From Methylobacter tundripaludum SV96 (lineage in GTDB: Bacteria > Pseudomonadota > Gammaproteobacteria > Methylococcales > Methylomonadaceae), in contig NZ_JH109152.1 in NCBI RefSeq assembly GCF_000190755.2, positions 1,894,385 through 1,958,384 of the forward strand: a stretch of DNA of 64,000 nucleotides. Direction: 5' to 3'. The notes beneath the pieces were generated by a model that did not search any database, was not told the origin of the DNA, and was given only the letters and a program-made list of their open reading frames with translations. How positions within the stretch are numbered: the first letter of the stretch is position 1; each line of letters starts with the position of its first letter. A program made the translations under genes and the position numbers. This document shows positions 54,623-64,000 of this stretch, piece by piece.

Positions 54623-56311
54623 TCAAATCTTAAACTTATCAACCAGCCCAGTAACTCTCTCGATTTTTTGCCTGACTGTCGCGGTAAATACCGCCTCCCC
54701 GGCAACCAGCTTGATGGTTTTCTTGGCTCGGGTAATTGCGGTATACAGTAATTCCTTGGTTAACACGGGATTGATGGCTTCAGGCAGGACGATTAACACT
54801 TCCTCGAATTCCGACCCCTGGCTTTTATGGATGGTCATCGCAAAAACGGTTTCGCAATGCGGCACACGCGCAGGCAGGTATCTTTTGACGCTGCCGTCGG
54901 CGCGTTGGAAAAACACCATCAGTTTCCCTGTAGAAACCTGTCCTGAGCTTGTCGAAGGGATGCTATCCGGCATGCAAATGCCAATATCGCCATTATAAAG
55001 ATGCAGCGCCGGGTTGTTTTGCGTGACCATGACCGGCCGCCCCGGATACCATAAACCGGACAAATCGATGCGCTTTTGCTCGGCCAGTTTTTGTTCAACC
55101 CGATAATTGATGTCGGCAACGCTGTTTTTTCCCTGCCGGTTGGAACACAGCACCTGAAAGCGGCTGAACGCCTGGAAAATCCGCTCGAATTCCGCGCCTG
55201 CTTTAGCCAACTGCAAATAATCCGCTTGCTGTGCGGCTACATAATCGATTAAATCTTCATCGAGACATTGCACCGCACCGTCTCCGCCATTGCTTAAAAT
55301 CTGCCAGGCGAGTTCATCCTGCTGAAAATTGACCGCCTCGGCCAGTTCTTTTATAGCGCCGCCGAAACGGTGCGATTTCTTCAACGTGTAGACATTGTTT
55401 TGCAGAGTCTCGGCCATTGCTAAATCGGCTAACACCGCGCCGGATTCCACCGAAGCCAGCTGATCCTTGTCGCCCAGCAAGATCAAGCGTGCGCCGGGCT
55501 TTAAGGCGTCAAGCAGCTTGCTCATCAAGGCCAGATCGACCATGGACGCTTCGTCAACCACGACCAGATCATACACCAGCGGCTTGTCTGCATTATGCCG
55601 AAAATACGGTGAAGGCGGTATCGCACCCAGCAGGCGATGCAGGGTGGTTACCGTTTCCGGGATGCGATTTTTTATCGCCTCCGAACACGGCAGCTTCGCC
55701 TTGCTCTTACCTATCGATTCCTGAAGGCGCATGGCGGCCTTTCCGGTCGGCGCAGCCAAGGCAATATGTAGCGGTTGTTCGGCCAATTCCTGCAACAACG
55801 CCAGGATTTTAACGACGGTAAATGTTTTTCCGGTTCCCGGTCCGCCGGTGATGATGCTGAATGACTGTTTGGCCGCCATTTTTGCCGCTTCACGCTGGTC
55901 GTCGGTTTCATCACGCATATCGAAATAGCGATCCAGTAGGGCGTCGAGTTTTTCAATCGGGTGTTCGGCTTGGGTCATTGCCTTGATCTGCAGCGCCAGC
56001 CGGTTTTCATAATTCCAGTAACGGTGCAGATACAAACGATCCTGTTCGATAACCAGCGGTAAGGGATTGGCTTGGCTTTCGGGGTTCGGCTCTACCAACC
56101 CGGAAGCAAGTAGCAATGCTCGCGCTTTATCGTCTATTTGTATGCAGCTGTGGCCTTGGTTTTGTTCGTAAGACCCCGTCATCACGATAGTTTCGAAGGC
56201 CTGTTTTTGCAGGGGATCGAAACCGGTGCGCTGGCTAAGGAATCGGGCAAAGGCGACATCCAGGCGGCTGAATGATCTTGGTTCGGTTTGTACCTCCAAA
56301 TCCTCTATCAC
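54623..56311 (-). CDS. recD: Exodeoxyribonuclease V alpha subunit
   Basis: 562-residue 5'-3' helicase subunit of RecBCD. Walker A is in ITGGPGTGKTFTVVKIL near residue 155, Walker B LVVVDEASMVDLALM near 250, and the C-terminal helicase motif TIHKSQGSEFEEV. Compared with E. coli RecD, about a dozen extra residues lie between NGDIGIC and the LMVFFQRADG strand, and they encode PSTSSGQ, the in-frame translation of a common dispersed repeat (54942-54958). Four-base overlap with recB. RecD drives fast unwinding and is regulated by Chi. Confidence 0.94.
   Translation of the reverse strand: MIEDLEVQTEPRSFSRLDVAFARFLSQRTGFDPLQKQAFETIVMTGSYEQNQGHSCIQIDDKARALLLASGLVEPNPESQANPLPLVIEQDRLYLHRYWNYENRLALQIKAMTQAEHPIEKLDALLDRYFDMRDETDDQREAAKMAAKQSFSIITGGPGTGKTFTVVKILALLQELAEQPLHIALAAPTGKAAMRLQESIGKSKAKLPCSEAIKNRIPETVTTLHRLLGAIPPSPYFRHNADKPLVYDLVVVDEASMVDLALMSKLLDALKPGARLILLGDKDQLASVESGAVLADLAMAETLQNNVYTLKKSHRFGGAIKELAEAVNFQQDELAWQILSNGGDGAVQCLDEDLIDYVAAQQADYLQLAKAGAEFERIFQAFSRFQVLCSNRQGKNSVADINYRVEQKLAEQKRIDLSGLWYPGRPVMVTQNNPALHLYNGDIGICMPDSIPSTSSGQVSTGKLMVFFQRADGSVKRYLPARVPHCETVFAMTIHKSQGSEFEEVLIVLPEAINPVLTKELLYTAITRAKKTIKLVAGEAVFTATVRQKIERVTGLVDKFKI
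54942..54958 (-). repeat. Dispersed repeat inserted in frame in recD
   Basis: On the coding strand CCTTCGACAAGCTCAGG, a short sequence very widespread in proteobacterial genomes, is read as PSTSSGQ. It sits in a loop between two strands of the helicase and keeps the frame. Confidence 0.75.
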
Positions 56312-59300
56312 TGAGCCCCCCCAAACAATGCCGCCAACGCTTCAACCCGTTCCAAGTCGGGCCGGTCCTGATAAACGCCGCTCATAGGCTGATCCGGTTG
56401 CATGCCGCGCACGAACAAATAACGCACGCCGCCAAAATGCGTTTCATAGTCGTAATCCGGCAAGCGCGTTTGCAAGTAACGATGCAGCACTACCGTGTAA
56501 ATCCAGTATTGCAGACCGTAGTTATGTTCGCGCATGGCATGGGTTAAGCTGTCCGGGCTGTAATCTTGCAGGCCGTTGGTTTTATAATCCATCACATAAT
56601 AACGCCTCGTTCCGGAATCCAAAATCGCGCAGATAAGATCGATAAATCCGGTCAGATAACCGCACATCTGCTTGGCGGTCAATGACTGGAAAGCCGGAGT
56701 GTCGCGCAAAATATGATTGATCTGTGCGGCGTCCATCGTTTGCATGGATAAATAAAACGGCATTTCCTTTAGGCACTGATTTTCCGCCAGATTCATCAGG
56801 CAAAAATCGACATTCGTCTCGGACAGCGGCGTTGCGACCACGGCCTGCAACAGCTCATCAAGCAGTTCCGGCCGTTCCAGTTTTAAGCCATAGCGTTGAC
56901 AAGCCTTGTCCCGTTGCGTGGCAATATCCTTGCGCTGGGCCAAGTCGATGAACGCATGATTTTCCAACAGGTCATGCACGACATTACCGGTATGCGCACC
57001 TTTGGGCAATTCAAACGCTGCGCTGCCGGGCTCCGACTTGGCAATGAGCGTTTGCTCTCCCGCCTTGTCTTCCGGCAGTTCCGGCGCATCGTGCATGCTT
57101 AATGCCGACAAGGCCGTATAGCTGCTCATTTGCCAACGGGTATATAGCGATCTTTTACGCTTTTTTGCCTGCATTTGGGTATGCGCAACCATTTTTTGAT
57201 AGCTGCCGTTTAACTCACCCGGCACGTCCAGCAAGCGGTAAGCAAATGCCTGCCCGGCTTGATTCTGAAAGGCTTGCAGTCTTGCCTGTTGCTTGGAAAA
57301 ATCGGCCGCCGCAAATTCAAGCAACCAAGCCATCGACGAATCATTCGCCGTATCCTGAGAACGCACATCGCCCCAGGCAATATAACAGCGGTATTTGGCA
57401 CGGGTAACCGCCACGTAGAATACCCGCAAATCCTCGGCCAGCTCTTCGTTCAATGCCATTTCGCGGTGCCGTTCGAAATCATCGGAACCCAAATCGACTA
57501 TGGTCCGGCCGTTTTCATGGCATCTAATCAACAACCGTTCGCTGTTTAAACGATCACTGCGCTGCCAAAGATAAGGGCAAAATACGATTGAATATTCCAG
57601 CCCCTTGGAGCGGTGCATGGTGACGATTTTGACCGCATCGTCGTCGCTTTCAAGGCGCAACTGCTGGTCTTCCGCACTGCTCGCTTTGGCGATCGCGCTA
57701 CGCAGCCAGTCCAGGGTTTTATTGATGCCCAGATGTTCATCGACAGCGGCCTGTTGTACCAGCTCAATCAGATGATGCAGGTTGGTGAGTTGTCTTTCCG
57801 CCATCAGTGTTTTCGATACACCGGCCCTGATTTTTTCCTGAGTCAGCAAATGCAGCATCATCGCCATCAAACCGGTTTGCTGCCAGTCCTGAAAATAGCC
57901 GAGAAAGCGTGACATCCAGGCGTCCAGCTCAATCTCGTTATTGATCAGCCGATACAGCGTTTGCCCATCCAAATCAAACCAGTCCAGCGTCAAAGCCTGT
58001 TTGAGCAGTCCGCTATCGCCGGGGTGAGCCACGGCCTGCAACAGGCTGTATAAATCGGCCGCCTCCTGTGAGGCAAAAACAGACTCCGTGCTGTTTAACA
58101 CGGAAGGCACGCCCGCCAGTCGCAATGCTGCCTGATAATCTCTGGCCTGGGTATTGGTTCTTACCAGGATGGCGATGTCTTTGGGCAGTAAGACCCGGTT
58201 CGCCGGTTGCAGGATGAAGTCGCCAGTCAGCAAATCGACGACTTCATTAACAACGGCGACCCTGATTTCCTCGGCCGCCTTGCCCGCCGTCCAGCAGCCC
58301 GTTTTGCTGCCGCTTTCCGGCAACTGCCACAGCATCATCGGCGCAACGGCTTGTCCTTCGTGATGCAATTCGCCGTTATCTGCCGACAAGGCGGGCTTTA
58401 CGTTGATAAACTCCAGACCCTCCAGAAAAAATGCCCTGTCTCGTTGAAACAACGCATTCACCGCATCGACCAGCTGCGGATGCGAACGCCAGTTAAGGCC
58501 TAAGGTAAATTGATGCTCGGCCTGTTTTTGTGCGTCCAGATACGAATAAATATCCGCACCGCGAAATTTGTAGATCGCTTGTTTGGGGTCGCCGATTAAA
58601 TATAAATACTGGCTGGGAGCGGCAAATAATGAGGAAAAAATAAACCACTGGCTGTCATCGGTATCCTGAAATTCATCGATCAGGGCCACTTCAAATCGCT
58701 GTTGCAATTCAGCCGTCAGCAGTTCGCATTTTTCGCTTTGCAAGGCCTCCGCCAAGCGACTGATCAAGTCATCGAACGACAACACATTCAGTTGCTGCAA
58801 GCGTTTATCCAGCTCCTCGCGCAAACTGTCCAGCAGGGTTTTGCGTAATACCAAGGCGATTTGTGTAAACGCCGAAGCCAGCGCATCGAAAGCAGCAGTA
58901 TCGATTGCTAATTCAGCTAGATATTCGGCTTTGCGCTGAGCGCCGCTCTGGGTTTTATTGGTTCTGAATTTGTTGCCATGCAGAGCTTCCATCAAACCGT
59001 TTCCGGTCAATAAGGCAAATGCTTCAGCGTCGGGGATATGTGTAGTAGTGCCGTGCAGCCATGCACTTAGCGAGTCATGGTGATAGCCAAAAGTATCCGT
59101 ATAACCGGTCTTGAATTTTTCGTCAGCGAAGCAATTGCGTAAAGCATTTGCGCAATTATCCAGTTGATCTTTTGCCAAACCCGCCAGTCGTTGTAATTCT
59201 TTTAATGCGGCATCCAGACTCTCGCAAACCGGATAAACTTTAGTTTCCAAGCCGTTACCAGGAAACGCGGCAACGCTGGCAAGCAACGCATCCGGGGTTT

Positions 59301-59865
59301 TAAAGTCCGCCGTTAATACCTCAACTTCCCAGGCCGAACGTCGGTAAATCTGCTTGCGCCAGAAATCATCCGCACAGGCCTGTTTAATCGCCGCCAAATC
59401 GCCAGTTAATTCGGCATCGAATAATTGCCCGCTTTCCAGCGCATGCTCCCTTAAGACTCGCTGACAAAAACCATGAATAGTAAAAATTCCGGCTTGGTCT
59501 ATATCCAGCAATGCCATTTGAAGACGTTGTTTGACCAGCTCAGGTTCAATATCCAGCTTAGCCAGCCAGTCGACAATATTGTCATCGATGTTTTCAGTAT
59601 GCCTGCCCTGAGCCTGTCGATCGAGGCTGTCCAAAGCCCGCCTAGCCTCAGCCAATCTGGAACGCACCCGGTCTTTAAGCTCTTCTGTTGCCGCTTTGGT
59701 AAAGGTAACCACCAGCAATTTCTCAATTGGAATGCCCTGCTCGACCACAAAACGCAATACCAGCATCGCTATGGCATAGGTTTTCCCTGTTCCGGCGCTG
59801 GCTTCAATCAGGTTTACGCCTTTTAGCAACTCGGTGTGAACCGGATCAAAATTCTTAGTCTTCAT
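56308..59865 (-). CDS. recB: Exodeoxyribonuclease V beta subunit
   Basis: 1185 residues, normal length. It is a 3'-5' UvrD-type helicase with Walker A EASAGTGKTYAIAML (about 21-35), VVTFTKAATEELKDRVR (Ia), VALIDEFQDTDDSQWFIF (II), YLIGDPKQAIYKFRGADIYSYL (III) and VTMHRSKGLEYSIVF (V). The C-terminal nuclease domain has YYVMDYKTNGLQDYS (about 1090-1105) with the catalytic Asp and Lys. It initiates repair of double-strand ends and degrades foreign linear DNA. Followed by recD with a 4-bp overlap. recC, usually upstream, is not here: the next 425 bp are non-coding up to the rRNA terminator. Confidence 0.95.
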   Translation of the reverse strand: MKTKNFDPVHTELLKGVNLIEASAGTGKTYAIAMLVLRFVVEQGIPIEKLLVVTFTKAATEELKDRVRSRLAEARRALDSLDRQAQGRHTENIDDNIVDWLAKLDIEPELVKQRLQMALLDIDQAGIFTIHGFCQRVLREHALESGQLFDAELTGDLAAIKQACADDFWRKQIYRRSAWEVEVLTADFKTPDALLASVAAFPGNGLETKVYPVCESLDAALKELQRLAGLAKDQLDNCANALRNCFADEKFKTGYTDTFGYHHDSLSAWLHGTTTHIPDAEAFALLTGNGLMEALHGNKFRTNKTQSGAQRKAEYLAELAIDTAAFDALASAFTQIALVLRKTLLDSLREELDKRLQQLNVLSFDDLISRLAEALQSEKCELLTAELQQRFEVALIDEFQDTDDSQWFIFSSLFAAPSQYLYLIGDPKQAIYKFRGADIYSYLDAQKQAEHQFTLGLNWRSHPQLVDAVNALFQRDRAFFLEGLEFINVKPALSADNGELHHEGQAVAPMMLWQLPESGSKTGCWTAGKAAEEIRVAVVNEVVDLLTGDFILQPANRVLLPKDIAILVRTNTQARDYQAALRLAGVPSVLNSTESVFASQEAADLYSLLQAVAHPGDSGLLKQALTLDWFDLDGQTLYRLINNEIELDAWMSRFLGYFQDWQQTGLMAMMLHLLTQEKIRAGVSKTLMAERQLTNLHHLIELVQQAAVDEHLGINKTLDWLRSAIAKASSAEDQQLRLESDDDAVKIVTMHRSKGLEYSIVFCPYLWQRSDRLNSERLLIRCHENGRTIVDLGSDDFERHREMALNEELAEDLRVFYVAVTRAKYRCYIAWGDVRSQDTANDSSMAWLLEFAAADFSKQQARLQAFQNQAGQAFAYRLLDVPGELNGSYQKMVAHTQMQAKKRKRSLYTRWQMSSYTALSALSMHDAPELPEDKAGEQTLIAKSEPGSAAFELPKGAHTGNVVHDLLENHAFIDLAQRKDIATQRDKACQRYGLKLERPELLDELLQAVVATPLSETNVDFCLMNLAENQCLKEMPFYLSMQTMDAAQINHILRDTPAFQSLTAKQMCGYLTGFIDLICAILDSGTRRYYVMDYKTNGLQDYSPDSLTHAMREHNYGLQYWIYTVVLHRYLQTRLPDYDYETHFGGVRYLFVRGMQPDQPMSGVYQDRPDLERVEALAALFGGAQ

Positions 59866-60290
59866 GCGTAAACGTTGCCATTAAAGAGGTTATTGTCCAA
59901 GCCTAACGATGTATTATTCCTTTAATCTAAAATGGAATTTTTCCATTGACTTCAGCATTCAAATTTAACAATCAAGCACCTGCAATCTTTTCCACAATTA
60001 CTGTGTATAACTCTGTGTATAAGATATAAATAACACCGTTAAGAGCGGATAAATCCTGCTTTCCGTTAAATTGTAGCATTTTTATACGGAATAATATTAA
60101 CTTAGAATTCAATGCGTTATATTTAGTTAGTTTTAAAAAGTACGACCTCCCTGTGACCGGACTTATCATGCATGACTACAAAATCAATCTGTGTATAGGC
60201 AACAGCTGATAAATCTATGAACGCTCTAAATTTTAATATGATTAATTGTCCGCACAAGAATTAACTAAAATAATTTTCCTAAATTCAGGC
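59866..60290. other. Intergenic region between recB and the rRNA operon, no gene seen
   Basis: AT-rich, 425 bp. A 65-codon frame on the minus strand (59972-60169) starts without a ribosome site and is not accepted. No structured RNA recognised. Confidence 0.45.
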
Positions 60291-60324
60291 AAAAAAAAAC
60301 CCAAGCGTTTAGGCTTGGGTTTTT
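60291..60324 (-). terminator. Terminator of the rRNA operon
   Basis: On the minus strand CCCAAGC and GCTTGGG form a stem with a six-base loop followed by more than eight T (complement of the A-run 60291-60299). It lies 10 bp after the 5S rRNA end. A-rich flanks on both sides could make it bidirectional. Confidence 0.88.
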
Positions 60325-60333
60325 AATTTAAGA

Positions 60334-60451
60334 GCTTGGCAATTCCCTACTTTCGCATGGCAAACTGCCACACTATCATCGGCGCTAAACGGTTTCACTT
60401 CCGAGTTCGGGATGGGATCGGGTGGTTCACGTTCGCTATGGTCACCAAGCA
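60334..60451 (-). rRNA. rrf: 5S ribosomal RNA
   Basis: About 118 nt. The minus strand begins TGCTTGGTGACCATAGCG, contains GAACCACCCGATCCCATCCC and CCGAACTCGGAAGTGAAACC, both standard 5S segments, and ends TTGCCAAGC, which pairs with the 5' end. The spacer to 23S (60452-60648) holds no tRNA. Ends are set by the terminal stem and may be off by one or two bases. Confidence 0.95.
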
Positions 60452-60648
60452 AACTGGTGTGGTCGGTTGGCTTCTTCAGCGTTTGGCTGGGGTTGCTTAA
60501 TCGACCGTCTTCACTGGGCAGCTTGCTGCCGAGTGTTGGAAATCTGTAACGTCTCTCTTTAATCTTTACGGTTCATTTGCGATTATTCAGCTGTGACTAA
60601 GTTTTACGCTTAGCTATAACACATCCTCAAACTGATTGGGTGTTATAT

Positions 60649-63539
<2,891 letters not shown>

Positions 63540-63797
63540 ATATAACCCCAATAAGTCTGCTTTTTCGCTATTGGTTACAATAGTTAATAAAGAGCTGTTT
63601 TGTGTTATATCGATCAGCTTTCTTAATCGCTTTTTTCTGCTTTTGAGAACTCATTCTTGTTTACCTTGACGTTGAGTGTTAGGCTAGACCCGCTTACGCC
63701 GGTTTCGCTTGACCTTCTCGGTGTCGGTTCACTTGAACTCGTTTAGTAAGCTCATGGTTTTATTCCATGAAGTTACTTTGTTACAGATTTCCAAATT

Positions 63798-63808
63798 GTT
63801 AAAGAGCT
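63798..63808 (-). promoter_or_regulatory. rRNA antitermination boxA-like site in the tRNA-Ala/23S spacer
   Basis: The minus strand reads GCTCTTTAACA followed by ATTTGG, the standard boxA of gammaproteobacterial rrn spacers, where NusB-S10 bind. It lies about 260 bp upstream of 23S. The rest of the spacer 63540-63881 holds no gene. Confidence 0.8.
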
Positions 63809-63881
63809 ATTAATGCATGTAATGCACCAATTCTATAAGGTCTCTGACGATTCTTCGTTCAGAATCGAGACGTTATAGAAT

Positions 63882-63957
63882 TGGTGGAGCTAAGCGGGAT
63901 CGAACCGCTGACCCCCTGCGTGCAAGGCAGGTGCTCTCCCAGCTGAGCTATAGCCCC
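63882..63957 (-). tRNA. tRNA-Ala (anticodon TGC)
   Basis: 76 nt including encoded CCA. The minus strand starts GGGGCTATAGCTCAGCTGGG, has anticodon TGC in the loop of the CCTGC/GCAGG stem (complement at 63922-63924) and the T-arm GGTTCGATCCC, and ends TAGCTCCACCA. It lies between 16S (outside the window) and 23S, the usual place for tRNA-Ile and tRNA-Ala; the tRNA-Ile gene would be beyond the right edge. Confidence 0.97.
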
Positions 63958-64000
63958 AGTGTTTCTTGCTTAAGTCCCCTAGGCCACATCACGTTTACCA

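Noticed and set aside
59972..60169. 65-codon minus-strand frame between recB and the rRNA operon
   Set aside because: No ribosome site; AT-rich sequence gives such frames by chance.

Overview
The window looks like chromosome of a gammaproteobacterium of moderate GC. Several blocks keep gammaproteobacterial order: zapA next to 6S RNA, divergent from ygfB-pepP-ubiH-ubiI; radC divergent from coaBC-dut-algC; argS followed by a SPOR protein; pstS-pstC-pstA-pstB-phoU with the long Pseudomonas-type permeases. The overall flavour (AmmeMemoRadiSam trio, an uncharacterised Cys/Trp-rich membrane protein, a CHAD protein, abundant short dispersed repeats) suggests a type I methanotroph relative (Methylococcales). 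That placement is inference: no methane-oxidation gene lies here, and the 16S gene is just outside the right edge.

Layout. 1-5.3 kb: minus-strand nucleotide-sugar operon manC-gmd-fcl-rfbF-rfbG (GDP-fucose and CDP-deoxyhexose precursors for surface polysaccharide), running off the left edge. 5.7-6.9 kb: EVE protein, 6S RNA, zapA and a zapB-like coiled coil. 7.0-11.4 kb: ygfB-pepP-ubiH-ubiI. 11.6-12.2 kb: an Ala/Lys-rich membrane protein of unknown role. 12.4-14.6 kb: a SiaA-SiaB-SiaC type phosphorylation switch without SiaD. 14.9-17.9 kb: a PilR/PilS pair. 18.0-20.0 kb: sucCD. 20.1-22.2 kb: an AT-rich two-gene cassette with the architecture of the PARIS anti-phage system (AriA ATPase, AriB TOPRIM/DUF4435), wedged between sucD and nadE. 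24-29 kb: a membrane protein, an NlpE-like protein and the AmrS/AmrB/AmrA genes. 30-38.2 kb: radC, coaBC-dut-algC, a small secreted protein, argS and a SPOR protein. 38.6-43.8 kb: a Uma2 protein, small proteins, a LonB-like protease, and intergenic regions rich in palindromes and dispersed repeats. 44-52.5 kb: a phosphate module (CHAD protein, pstS-pstC-pstA-pstB-phoU) with readable PHO boxes. 52.5-54.6 kb: a two-gene cassette encoding a HipA-like kinase and a HIRAN protein that carries a HipA-N-like segment, bracketed by imperfect inverted repeats. 54.6-59.9 kb: recB-recD without recC. 60.3-64 kb: 5S, 23S and tRNA-Ala of a minus-strand rRNA operon.

The most interesting items are the PARIS-type cassette; the HipA-kinase/HIRAN pair, which may be a variant of split HipA toxin systems; and a 91-residue protein of unknown function whose promoter carries three phased PHO-box-like heptamers, hinting at an undescribed Pho-regulon member. 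At least four short repeat families are scattered between genes. One common repeat is inserted in frame within recD, and an 18-bp duplication flanks the NlpE-like gene. No CRISPR array, complete transposase gene or prophage was seen.
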